Shown here piece after piece: positions 24,106 through 31,731 of a DNA stretch of 31,742 nucleotides. A model generated the notes under the pieces. That model made no database searches. It saw nothing but the letters and a program-made list of their open reading frames with translations, and was not told the origin of the DNA. Position 1 is the first letter of the stretch. Each line of letters starts with the position of its first letter. The position numbers and the translations under genes are program-made. The stretch is from JBGSMF01 sp964651475 (GTDB lineage Bacteria > Chloroflexota > Anaerolineae > Fen-1058): positions 1-31,742 of the forward strand of contig CAZYXV010000043.1 of NCBI GenBank assembly GCA_964651475.1, read 5' to 3'.

Positions 24106-25011
24106 TTAACCCACAATGTATTCCTTGACCAGCTCTTGCATCAGCGCCGCGATGCCCTCCTGGTCGGCGGATATTTGTTTGCTCTCGGTCGTTTCCAGCA
24201 CTACAAAGTTGACCTTGTATACTTGTGTGGGCGAGCCGGCCAGCCCCAACTTGTCCTCGTCCGCGCCCAAATCGGCGGCGGTCCAGAGGGGAATTTTGAG
24301 ATGGCGCTCTGCCAGGTAAGCGTCGAGCTTTTCTTCGCTCTCGAAAGCGGGCCACTGCTTCAACACAGCCTGGTATTCGAGCGGCGCGGCGGCCAGCTTG
24401 TATTCGATGCGCTTGCGCACCGAAGGGGGGCGCGGCAGGTTGGCTGAGGCGACGACTGTCAACAAGCATGGCAGCGTGCATTTCACCCACTCTCGACCGA
24501 GGGGAAAGGCGCGTTCCACAACCATCTCGTCACCCTCCAGGCTCACGATAGATTCGGCGTAGGTGATTTGCGGGATGCCCAGCTTTTCCGCCGTTTGCGG
24601 TCCAACCTGCGCCGTGTCGCCGTCAATGGCCTGCCGCCCGCAAAACACCAGGTCGAACTGGCCCAGCTTTTCGACCGCGCACTTGAGTGTGTAGGAGGTT
24701 GCCAGCGTGTCGGCGCCGGCGAATTTTCTATCGCTGAGCAGCAGCACCTTGTCCGCGCCGCGATAGAGCGCCTCGCGCAGCACCTCGGCTGCCTGCGGCG
24801 GGCCCATCGTGACGGCCGTCACCTGGCCGCCATATTTTTCCTTGACCTGGAGCGCCATTTCCAGCGCGTTCAAATCTTCCGGGTTGAAAATGGCCGGCAG
24901 CGCCGCGCGATTGATGGTGCCATCGTCTTTCATCACCTCGCCGGTGATGTTGTGCGTATCGGGCACTTGCTTGACCAGCACGATCGAGTTGTATGGCCTG
25001 GCAGGTGGCAT
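24106..25011 (-). CDS. etfB: Electron transfer flavoprotein beta subunit
   Basis: A 301-residue ETF beta chain. It has KQVPDTHNITGEV at the start, NPEDLNALEMALQVKE, VTMGPPQAAEVLREAL, and the segment FCGRQAIDGDTAQVGPQ. That last segment is typical of the ETF class associated with flavin-based electron bifurcation; canonical ETFs read differently there. MPPARPY was chosen as start because GAGGT stands four bases upstream; the longer reading only reuses fabI and spacer sequence in another frame. With etfA it forms the heterodimer serving the acyl-CoA dehydrogenase encoded downstream. Confidence 0.94.
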   Translation of the reverse strand: MPPARPYNSIVLVKQVPDTHNITGEVMKDDGTINRAALPAIFNPEDLNALEMALQVKEKYGGQVTAVTMGPPQAAEVLREALYRGADKVLLLSDRKFAGADTLATSYTLKCAVEKLGQFDLVFCGRQAIDGDTAQVGPQTAEKLGIPQITYAESIVSLEGDEMVVERAFPLGREWVKCTLPCLLTVVASANLPRPPSVRKRIEYKLAAAPLEYQAVLKQWPAFESEEKLDAYLAERHLKIPLWTAADLGADEDKLGLAGSPTQVYKVNFVVLETTESKQISADQEGIAALMQELVKEYIVG

Positions 25012-25026
25012 GCAAACCTCCCCAAT

Positions 25027-25061
25027 GAGTGACGAGTAACGAGTAACAAGTAAGTGACAAG
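25027..25061. repeat. Heptanucleotide tract between fabI and etfB
   Basis: Consecutive 7-mers GAGTGAC, GAGTAAC, GAGTAAC, AAGTAAG and TGACAAG fill this spacer. It is the longest of the heptad tracts seen in the window. Confidence 0.7.
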
Positions 25062-25100
25062 TAAAACCGATTATTGAAACACCGTAGAACGGGAAAAGTT

Positions 25101-25880
25101 TCAATCCACCTGACCAACTCCGAGGATATTGTAACCTCCATCTACATAGACAATATCGCCGGTGACGGCGCCGGCCAGGTCGCTGCACAACCACAGCGCC
25201 GTCTTGCCCACGTCCTCGATGGTGATATTCCGGTGCAAGGGCGCAATGTCCTTAAAGGCTTTGTAATACATCCTGAACCCGCTCACGCCCGTCGCCGCCA
25301 GTGTGCGGATTGGTCCGGCGCTAATAGCGTTGACGCGGATGTGGCGCGGGCCGAGGTCGTAGGCCAGGTAACGCACACTGGCTTCCAGTGCGGCTTTGGC
25401 CACGCCCATCACATTGTAATTGGGCATCACCTTCTGGCTGCCGTAATACGTCAACGTGAGGATACTGCCGCCGGAATTCATCATCGGCGCGGCCTCTTTC
25501 GCCAATGCGATCAGCGAATAAGCGCTGATATCCAACGCCAGGTGAAATCCTTCGCGCGTGGTCTTGAGGAACGATCCATCCAGCTCTTCACGGTTGGCAA
25601 AGCCAATACTGTGAACCAGGATATCGAGCGTTCCATACACCTGCCTGGCTTTGTCAAAAAGCGCTTTGATCTCGTCATCACGTGATACGTCGCACGGCTC
25701 GACGAACGTAGAGCCGAGATCGTGCGCCAGCGGGCGCACGTGCTTTTCCAGCGCGCGACCGGCATAGCACAAGCCCAGGTCTGCGCCTTCCGCGTACAGG
25801 GCCTGGGCAATGCCCCACGCGATGGAGTGGTCGTTGGCCACGCCAAAGATCAAGCCTTTTTTGCCGTCGAGTAATCCCAT
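25101..25880 (-). CDS. fabI: Enoyl-[acyl-carrier-protein] reductase (NADH) FabI
   Basis: A 259-residue enoyl-ACP reductase that performs the last step of each fatty-acid elongation round with NAD(P)H. The start MGLLDGKKGLIFGVAN is the classic FabI opening; AGGAG lies just upstream. The catalytic pair is Tyr155 and Lys162 (Y-x6-K, NYNVMGVAK), with TYYGSQKVMPNY before it and ISAGPIRTLAA after. Its length is normal. It heads a likely operon with etfB, etfA and the acyl-CoA dehydrogenase, although the 89-bp spacer after it could hold separate signals. A degraded copy of its 3' end lies about 5 kb away beyond the restriction-modification genes. Confidence 0.95.
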   Translation of the reverse strand: MGLLDGKKGLIFGVANDHSIAWGIAQALYAEGADLGLCYAGRALEKHVRPLAHDLGSTFVEPCDVSRDDEIKALFDKARQVYGTLDILVHSIGFANREELDGSFLKTTREGFHLALDISAYSLIALAKEAAPMMNSGGSILTLTYYGSQKVMPNYNVMGVAKAALEASVRYLAYDLGPRHIRVNAISAGPIRTLAATGVSGFRMYYKAFKDIAPLHRNITIEDVGKTALWLCSDLAGAVTGDIVYVDGGYNILGVGQVD

Positions 25881-26008
25881 GTTCTCCTTTTCTCTTTGAT
25901 CTGCCAACCATTTTACAGCATAGCCACCTTATCGCCTCGGCAAGCGGACGGTGCAAGACAAAGTAACCCTTGCTCCACCGCGTAAAATGTGCCTTAAAAA
26001 TTTGCTTC

Positions 26009-26037
26009 TTGACATTGAGTTGCCGATATGATAAAAT
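26009..26037 (+). promoter_or_regulatory. Near-consensus promoter of the R-M regulator operon
   Basis: A perfect TTGACA (26009-26014), a 17-bp spacer and TAAAAT (26032-26037) form one of the best promoters in the window. Transcription should start near 26044, about 34 bases before the regulator ATG. Confidence 0.8.
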
Positions 26038-26038
26038 A

Positions 26039-26073
26039 GACAAAAGTTGTCAAGACAAGACTGGGCAAGACAA
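26039..26073 (+). promoter_or_regulatory. Putative operator for the XRE regulator
   Basis: Half-sites GACAA and TTGTC recur around the transcription start: GACAA-AAG-TTGTC (26039-26051), TTGTC-AA-GACAA (26047-26058), and an exact direct repeat CAAGACAA (26051-26058 and 26066-26073). The location would let a bound repressor block RNA polymerase, as in controller-protein circuits of restriction-modification systems (inference). Confidence 0.5.
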
Positions 26074-26077
26074 TACT

Positions 26078-26389
26078 ATGAAAACACAGTCAACCTTTGG
26101 TGAAACCGTCCGCGCTCTGCGAAAACAAAAAAGCGAGCCATTGCGTGTCGTTGCTGCCGCTGTTGAAATTGATTCGACCCTCCTCAGCAAAATCGAGCGC
26201 GGTGAAAGATTACCTACCGAAGCTCAAATTACCAGACTTGCCGAGTATTTTGGTCTACCATTAGACGAACTGGCTGCCAAAGCGATAGCAGATAAAATCG
26301 TTCTAGAATATGGCTATCAATCCGCAACACTGCAAGCTGTAAAGATTGTCAAAGAGCGTATGTCATCTTATTCAAAGGAACATCAATGA
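26078..26389 (+). CDS. XRE-family helix-turn-helix regulator of the R-M island
   Basis: A 103-residue DNA-binding protein. The HTH domain covers about residues 8-62 (FGETVRALRKQK, VAAAVEIDSTLLSKIERGERLPT, LAEYFGLPLDELAA), followed by a basic helical tail. Its position directly in front of two methyltransferase genes, and repeated half-sites in its promoter, suggest a controller protein that times methylase and nuclease expression. No clear Shine-Dalgarno precedes the ATG. The stop codon overlaps the first methyltransferase start (ATGA). The base composition is AT-richer than the flanking housekeeping genes, consistent with transfer. Confidence 0.85.
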   Translation: MKTQSTFGETVRALRKQKSEPLRVVAAAVEIDSTLLSKIERGERLPTEAQITRLAEYFGLPLDELAAKAIADKIVLEYGYQSATLQAVKIVKERMSSYSKEHQ

Positions 26390-27240
26390 GCAATGTGACT
26401 TGTTTTACGCTTGATAAGGTTGCATTATACCTTCAAGATGCATTTGAGGGAATGTCAAAATTGCCCGATCAGTCATTTGACTTGGCGATTGCCGACCCGC
26501 CTTATGGCGCTTCCACCAACGCCACGTGGAAGCTAGACAAAGGACACTCTTTGCCGGGCTTTGGCGGCGCGTGGAAATTGGCTTCACATGATTGGGATAT
26601 GTTCAGCGGCATTGAAGGTTTTGATTTCACCTTATGCTGGCTGGCCGAATTGAAGCGGCTGGTCAAGCCCACCGGTTCTATCTGGGTTCACTCAACGTAT
26701 CACAACTCTGGCTTTATCAACGTTGCCTGCCAACTACTTGGCATGGAAATCATCAATGAGGTCGTCTGGTTCAAGCGCAACGCATTTCCTAACCTTGCAG
26801 CGCGCCGTTTGACAGCCAGCCATGAAACCATCTTGTGGGTACACACGGGCAATGGCAAACGCGAGTACCGTTTCAATTACGAACAAGTCAAGGCCGCCTC
26901 TTTTCCTGAAGATAACCTCAAGGAACGCGGCAAGCAACTTCGCACCGTATGGGATATTCCCAACAATAAAACGAAAGAAGAATTAAGGTTCGGCACACAT
27001 CCCACACAGAAACCTTTACGCTTGACGGAGAGAATATTGCTCATTGCTGGCGTGCATGGCGGGCGAATGCTAGTGCCATTTGCCGGCTCGGGCACAGAGA
27101 TGATTGCCGGGCTGCGCTATGGGATGGAATGTGTCGGGTTTGAGATTGACCCGGAATATTTTGATCTGGCATGTAAACGTGTTGCTGCAAAAGTTGATCA
27201 GCAGGCAAGTGCCTTGCCATTGGAACTTGCAAAATGTTAA
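26386..27240 (+). CDS. Beta-class DNA methyltransferase (N6-adenine/N4-cytosine family)
   Basis: A 284-residue SAM-dependent DNA methyltransferase. The catalytic motif IV DPPY is at 37-40, the conserved HPTQKP at 205-210 and the SAM-binding PFAGSG at 231-236. Catalytic-before-SAM order defines the beta class, and DPPY favours an amino-methyltransferase acting on adenine. It overlaps the regulator gene by 4 bp and the next methyltransferase by 7 bp, so the three are one translational unit. The pairing of a beta-class and a D12 alpha-class enzyme recalls DpnII/MboI-type systems, where each covers a different DNA form. The target sequence is not deducible. Confidence 0.92.
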   Translation: MSNVTCFTLDKVALYLQDAFEGMSKLPDQSFDLAIADPPYGASTNATWKLDKGHSLPGFGGAWKLASHDWDMFSGIEGFDFTLCWLAELKRLVKPTGSIWVHSTYHNSGFINVACQLLGMEIINEVVWFKRNAFPNLAARRLTASHETILWVHTGNGKREYRFNYEQVKAASFPEDNLKERGKQLRTVWDIPNNKTKEELRFGTHPTQKPLRLTERILLIAGVHGGRMLVPFAGSGTEMIAGLRYGMECVGFEIDPEYFDLACKRVAAKVDQQASALPLELAKC

Positions 27241-28154
27241 AGCGTGCTACTCCTCTCGACCCAGTCATCAAGTGGTCTGGTAGCAAACGGGCTATGGCTT
27301 CCCTCTTGGCGAACTTGTTGCCAGACGCCGAACGTTATTTCGAGCCATTTGTCGGTGGCGGGGCCATGTTACCCTTTCGTCCGTGTCAAGCAGCAATTGC
27401 TGGGGATGTGATTGTCGAATTGATTGGGTTGTGGCAAGCGATTCGTGACGCGCCTGAGCTGACTGCCCACGAGTACGAAATCCGCTGGACTCGTCTACAA
27501 ACTGAAGGCCATACAGCCTATTATGCTATTCGAGATTCGTTTAACGCCACGCGCAACCCTCACGATTTCTTATTCTTAACGAGGACATGCGTCAATGGCT
27601 TGGTGCGCTTTAATACCAACCGAGAATTCAACAATTCTTTGCACCACACCCGGCCAGGCATTGCCCCGGCCAGACTGAGAGATGTGATTTATCAGTGGAG
27701 TTTTGCGCTTCAAGGCGTCGAGTTTCTCGCCGCCGATTATCGTCAGACGCTTGCCGCCGCTTGCGCAGATGATGTGGCTTTCCTAGACCCTCCTTATGGT
27801 GGGACAAAAGGCAGGTATGTCCCAGATGAATTTAATCTTGACGAATTCTATACTGAACTGGAAAGATTAAATGCCGTTGGCGTCAAGTGGATATTGACAT
27901 TCGACGGAATAGCCGGCAATCGGTTTTACACCACAAGCATTCCTTCCAATCTTTACAAAGAGCGATTTGCCTTTCCCACAGGCAATTCTCCCTTTACTAA
28001 ACTTATGAAGATAGGAGTAGATGCTGTTGTAGAGTCAGTGTATTTGAATTTCGAGCCGGCCACTAAATTGTCGAGCCAAGTTGTCAATCTGGGGCAACAG
28101 CGGGCGCGCCGTTTTGCGGGCCTTGATATGCAACAGGGCCAATTGCTCGATTGA
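27234..28154 (+). CDS. D12-class (alpha) adenine-specific DNA methyltransferase, Dam-like
   Basis: A 306-residue Dam-family N6-adenine methyltransferase. VIKWSGSKR at the start and FEPFVGGGA (36-44) form the SAM site, TRTCVNGLVRFN is the usual D12 middle segment, and LDPPYGG (184-190) is the catalytic motif. SAM-before-catalytic order marks the alpha class. It starts within the last codons of the preceding gene (ATGTTAA overlap). Its last 40 codons overlap the convergent endonuclease gene by 120 bp, which is unusual. It protects host DNA against that enzyme (inference from neighbourhood). Confidence 0.92.
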   Translation: MLKRATPLDPVIKWSGSKRAMASLLANLLPDAERYFEPFVGGGAMLPFRPCQAAIAGDVIVELIGLWQAIRDAPELTAHEYEIRWTRLQTEGHTAYYAIRDSFNATRNPHDFLFLTRTCVNGLVRFNTNREFNNSLHHTRPGIAPARLRDVIYQWSFALQGVEFLAADYRQTLAAACADDVAFLDPPYGGTKGRYVPDEFNLDEFYTELERLNAVGVKWILTFDGIAGNRFYTTSIPSNLYKERFAFPTGNSPFTKLMKIGVDAVVESVYLNFEPATKLSSQVVNLGQQRARRFAGLDMQQGQLLD

Positions 28155-30047
28155 TTTGAACTCTACAGCAAAGGCAATGTCGAGCCGACCTCGCGCAAGT
28201 GAGCTCTCCAATTCTCTTTCCCCCGTCCAACAAAATGCCCCGCCCGCTACGAACAAGAAATCAAGCTGTGGGATAGCATCACCTTGCCATAACGCCCATT
28301 CCGCATTTACAGTCCGGGAAATAATGGGCGGCGTCTTGATCAATTGTCGTATGTATGTCTTCAAACGACTGCCAACCTTATGCTCAAGGTCAGATGGCCT
28401 ATTTTTGGATTCGATAGCCAGCAACGCAACACGACCATCTTCCAGCGCAAATTGAATCACGTGGTCTGGACGCTTGCTTTCCACGCCCGAAACTCGCGGT
28501 AGTGAACTCCAGCGATATTCTTCTCTGGTCCGAAAATTCAGGAGAGACAGCCCACTCCAATCCCCACCAGGTGGATTACACATCGCTTCGAATACGTGGT
28601 GAGATTCTTGTCGCGCAAATAACAAATGGAGTGTGGAATCTACATCGTGCTCGGAAAACGTGGTGGTAGGCGAAGCAGCCGGGAAACGGATTTTTCCTCG
28701 GAAGTGGACCGGCTTTCGTTCAAGCAAAAGCGAGTGTGGGGCATTAGCCATTGTGGCGCTATCTACCAAAACAGCATCGCTGAGATTGACGATAGCTTCC
28801 CATAAGCCATTCTGCCTGGCAAGTTGCTCCGGAGACTCTTGCAAGACTTTCCACATTGCTGGCTTGGCCGGTCCGTAAACAATGGATAGGATGCTTGCTT
28901 CGTCACCGAACAGCATGCGCGCTAATGGCACAAGCCCTCTGTCTGGTCGAGAATCTTCTCCTTGTGGTTTAAAGCCGGTAATCCACACCACAATCAGGGG
29001 CGAATTCGGAGAGGCGACCCACTCAACAAACTTGGATGTGATTGCCTTGCCGTAGAGTGTTGATAGGCTTTGGGCAAGGCTCTCGCGCGCAGAGGATGTA
29101 ATCAGACAAAAGGGGATATCCTTTGCTCCAACAGAGAGGCCATTGCTTTTTTGGAATAGCTTGACCAAACTTGGGAAGGTTTGTGTTAGCCGGACTTTAC
29201 TGGCGCTCTTTCGTGACCAAGCCATTCGGTTTTGTTCTAGCCAATCCGCTTTTTGATTGACTATCTCGATATCCAGCAATTCGCCCCATTGTTCTTCCCG
29301 CAATGTGTCAATACTTTTCCGTTGAGTGGCAAGTATTTCGGTGATGGTCAGCGCCTTTCGGGTCAACTTCTCTTGGGGATCATCTATTGTGGCATCCTCC
29401 AAGATACATTTTACCAATCGCTGCCCTTCTTCGAGGCCGAATACCGGCGCGAACCGAGCGCGGATGGTTTCTGAACTTGAGGGGCTGGGCAAATACACCG
29501 GTAAACACACAACCTTGAACGACTTGCCGGCGGTCAGATATGAGAATGGAATGATAGGATTAGGAAAGCGCGGGGCTTTGATATGACGGGAAGCGTCAAG
29601 CTCGACGCCGCCAATCTCAGCAAAGTAAAGATAAGGCACACCTACCGCAGCACAGGCTAAAGCCCGACCGCTGCGTTGCCAGGCATTGTTCCCAGCAGGG
29701 AGTGCATTGCAAAACTCAAAAGCCATGATAATCTCTTCTTGCTGCCCATCGGGTGATACTCGCGTCACTATGGCATCAGCGGCTTCACGCAGAGGCGCGC
29801 CATGAGACTGAAGCACTTCCTGCAATTTGACATTCCATCGCCCATGACCTGAAAATAGCTCAATTGTGAATACGACTTTTCTACCTTGCACTATTTCATA
29901 GCGCGGCACAAACGGTGGACTGGGGATCCAGCGCACGGCAGCAGAAAATGAATCGGCGATTAAGCACAAGGTACGTTCGCACTCAAGAATGTTATCCCCG
30001 TGAATTCTCAATGGAACTGTTGGATGTTGTTTGCTATCCCGGTTCAT
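28035..30047 (-). CDS. Putative type II restriction endonuclease, PD-(D/E)XK type
   Basis: A 670-residue protein that I do not recognise as a named enzyme. Near the C-terminus Pro527-Asp528, then after 17 residues Glu546-Ser547-Lys548, fits the PD-(D/E)XK nuclease core. The N-terminal part has IHGDNILECER (15-25), Asp91 and EFCNALPAGNNAW (111-123), which could be a second nuclease-like or recognition module. There is no helicase or methylase motif. Position next to two methyltransferases and a controller gene makes it the likely restriction partner. It is transcribed on its own from the opposite strand (GAGAGGGGG upstream of ATG) and so may be regulated separately. A different defence nuclease remains possible. 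Confidence 0.65.
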   Translation of the reverse strand: MNRDSKQHPTVPLRIHGDNILECERTLCLIADSFSAAVRWIPSPPFVPRYEIVQGRKVVFTIELFSGHGRWNVKLQEVLQSHGAPLREAADAIVTRVSPDGQQEEIIMAFEFCNALPAGNNAWQRSGRALACAAVGVPYLYFAEIGGVELDASRHIKAPRFPNPIIPFSYLTAGKSFKVVCLPVYLPSPSSSETIRARFAPVFGLEEGQRLVKCILEDATIDDPQEKLTRKALTITEILATQRKSIDTLREEQWGELLDIEIVNQKADWLEQNRMAWSRKSASKVRLTQTFPSLVKLFQKSNGLSVGAKDIPFCLITSSARESLAQSLSTLYGKAITSKFVEWVASPNSPLIVVWITGFKPQGEDSRPDRGLVPLARMLFGDEASILSIVYGPAKPAMWKVLQESPEQLARQNGLWEAIVNLSDAVLVDSATMANAPHSLLLERKPVHFRGKIRFPAASPTTTFSEHDVDSTLHLLFARQESHHVFEAMCNPPGGDWSGLSLLNFRTREEYRWSSLPRVSGVESKRPDHVIQFALEDGRVALLAIESKNRPSDLEHKVGSRLKTYIRQLIKTPPIISRTVNAEWALWQGDAIPQLDFLFVAGGAFCWTGERELESSLARGRLDIAFAVEFKSIEQLALLHIKARKTARPLLPQIDNLARQFSGRLEIQIH

Positions 30048-30070
30048 TCAACCCGCCCCCTCTCAAAATA

Positions 30071-30190
30071 TTATAGCCTGCACCCACCTACACCACTTCT
30101 CCAGTCACAGCGCCGGTCAGGTCGCTGCACAACCACAGCGCCGTCTTTGCCCACGTCCTCAATGGTGATATTCCGATGCAAGGACGCAAT
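30071..30190 (-). pseudogene. Remnant of the fabI 3' end
   Basis: About 120 bp align with the last part of fabI (25129-25250) in the same orientation, with only a few differences over the best 90 bp. Shared text includes GGTCGCTGCACAACCACAG and GGTGATATTCCG. One extra T (GTCTTTGCCC against GTCTTGCCC) shifts the frame, and the 5' three quarters of the gene are absent, so it cannot be functional. It lies between the endonuclease start and the yjbQ promoter. Confidence 0.85.
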
Positions 30191-30202
30191 GCCCTGGATT
30201 TG

Positions 30203-30211
30203 TGCTATGAT
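30203..30211 (+). promoter_or_regulatory. Extended -10 element of the yjbQ-family gene
   Basis: TGCTATGAT fits an extended -10 (TGnTATAAT with one mismatch); no good -35 is seen. It begins 13 bases after the fabI remnant ends. Confidence 0.45.
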
Positions 30212-30241
30212 AGGTTTACAAACATTAGAAAGGTAATGCAA

Positions 30242-30658
30242 ATGGTTATTGCCAAAAAGCTCTCTCTCCAAACGCGCGGCAATGCCGACATGCACGACAT
30301 CACTGACGCCGTGCAACAAGCTGTGCGCGAAGCGGGCCTGCATTCCGGCACGGTCACGCTGTTTTGCCCCGGCAGCACCAGCGCCCTGACGACGATCGAG
30401 TTCGAGCCGGGCGCGGTGAGCGATCTCAGGCGCCTCTTTGACCAAATCGCCTCGCCGAAACAATATTACGCTCACGAAGAAACCTGGCACGACGGCAATG
30501 GCCACAGCCACGTGCGCGCGGCTTTGCTGGGGCCGTCGCTGGTCGTGCCGTTCGTCGAGGGGCGGTTGACCGTGGGCACTTGGCAGCAAATCATCCACGT
30601 GGATTTTGACATCCACCCGCGCACGCGCGAGATTATAGCACAGGTGATAGGAGAATAG
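30242..30658 (+). CDS. YjbQ/UPF0047 family protein
   Basis: A 138-residue protein of the YjbQ (UPF0047) family, a compact beta-barrel-like protein linked in some bacteria to a weak secondary thiamine-phosphate synthase activity; its main role is unsettled. Family hallmarks are GSTSALTTIEFEPG, HGNGHSHVRAALLGPS (preceded by HD) and a closing segment of GTWQQIIHVDFD. The length is standard. MVIAKK was chosen over an ATG two codons earlier because AAGG is then eight bases upstream. The neighbour on the right is convergent, with 12 bp between stops. Confidence 0.9.
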   Translation: MVIAKKLSLQTRGNADMHDITDAVQQAVREAGLHSGTVTLFCPGSTSALTTIEFEPGAVSDLRRLFDQIASPKQYYAHEETWHDGNGHSHVRAALLGPSLVVPFVEGRLTVGTWQQIIHVDFDIHPRTREIIAQVIGE

Positions 30659-30670
30659 AAAGGTTGCTTG

Positions 30671-31678
30671 TCACTCGTCGAAATTTCTCCTTGCCAATTC
30701 TGTAAAGTCGTAATCGTGATACGGCGTACCCGCCTCGAGGCGTTCCTTGCGGCCGGCCATAAAGCGAGCCACCCAGGGATCGTCCAGGTTGTTCACGTCA
30801 AAGCTACGGTGGATGACGGCGTACATGTCAATCTCGCGCAACTTGAGAAAATAAGGGATCTCTTGGAGCCACGCGGGGTCGAGGCGATTCTCCGTGTGAT
30901 AACCTTTCAGAAACGGGATCATAAACTCGCGGATGTCGTCGGCGCTCTTGGGGTACATCACGGCATAGAACAACACAATGGCAATGTCGTTGGCGTACCA
31001 GCTGTAGGCGCAGTCGTCAAAGTCGAACAGCGTAATGTTCCCCACGTCGTCCACGAAAAAATTTCCACCGTGAGCGTCTTGATGAATGAGGCCATACGTC
31101 TCCCGGTCTCGCGGCAGGGTCGCCAGTCGCTCCATCAACTCGTGATAGCGCTCGAGCACGCGCCATTCCGAAGGCGGCAGCAACCTGTCCACCTCCAGCA
31201 TCTCGGCGTCATTCCAATGCGGGCGGCGCCATTCAGGCCGCGGCGGTTCGTACGATTTGCTCAGGGCGTGCATGCGCCCGATCAGTTGGCCGTAACGCTC
31301 GAACAGCCTGGCGTTCCATACATCTTGAGCCGGCGGCCCGCCGCTGGCCTTGATAAAGGCCGTCGCCAGGAATTGCTCGCCCTGCCCGTCGTCCACGCCC
31401 TCGACCAGATTGCCTCGCTCCGAAAGCACGGCCCGCGCTACCGTCGCGCCGCCCGCCGCCAGGTAATTGATCCAGTCTACTTCGGCCTGGATGAGCGCCA
31501 CGTTGCGGCGCAAGCTGTGGCCAATGCGGAGAATGTACGAGCTTTCGTTCTTTTCAAATTCGTACATAAAGCTTTCAAAGCCGTCCAGCAAGCGTATCTG
31601 CCCGTCGGCAATGCCAAAGCGCCGCGTGGCCTCTTGTAGAATGTTATCACTGTAGCGTTCTTTGATGCGACGTTCCAT
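30671..31678 (-). CDS. Aminoglycoside-phosphotransferase-like small-molecule kinase
   Basis: A 335-residue kinase of the APH/choline-kinase fold. The catalytic loop is LIHQDAHGGNFF (HxDxxxxN pattern) and the metal-binding segment LFDFDDCAY. The N-lobe has a YEFEKNESSYILRI strand with further family-like spacing. Such proteins phosphorylate sugars, choline, homoserine or Ser/Thr stress targets (SrkA-like); the substrate cannot be told here, and drug resistance should not be assumed. ATG at MERRIKERY was chosen; an upstream TTG reading is less likely. AAGG lies a few bases before the ATG. It is probably monocistronic within the window. Confidence 0.85.
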   Translation of the reverse strand: MERRIKERYSDNILQEATRRFGIADGQIRLLDGFESFMYEFEKNESSYILRIGHSLRRNVALIQAEVDWINYLAAGGATVARAVLSERGNLVEGVDDGQGEQFLATAFIKASGGPPAQDVWNARLFERYGQLIGRMHALSKSYEPPRPEWRRPHWNDAEMLEVDRLLPPSEWRVLERYHELMERLATLPRDRETYGLIHQDAHGGNFFVDDVGNITLFDFDDCAYSWYANDIAIVLFYAVMYPKSADDIREFMIPFLKGYHTENRLDPAWLQEIPYFLKLREIDMYAVIHRSFDVNNLDDPWVARFMAGRKERLEAGTPYHDYDFTELARRNFDE

Positions 31679-31714
31679 ACATACCTTGTACCTTCTCAAT
31701 AATGGGATGTAGAA

Positions 31715-31731
31715 GCAGGGCTTGCCCCTGC
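31715..31731. repeat. Palindromic repeat at the window edge
   Basis: GCAGGGC pairs with GCCC-C-TGC around TT, preceded by GTAG. Composition and layout resemble the repeat at the etfA stop codon, so both may belong to one dispersed family. Confidence 0.45.

Noticed and set aside
25101..30190. Site-specific integration of the island into the fabI 3' end
   Set aside because: That mechanism leaves the displaced 3' fragment downstream of the intact gene; here the fragment is on the upstream side, and no integrase gene is present.
30671..31678. Aminoglycoside resistance gene
   Set aside because: The fold is shared by many metabolic kinases and nothing in the sequence or context indicates drug modification.
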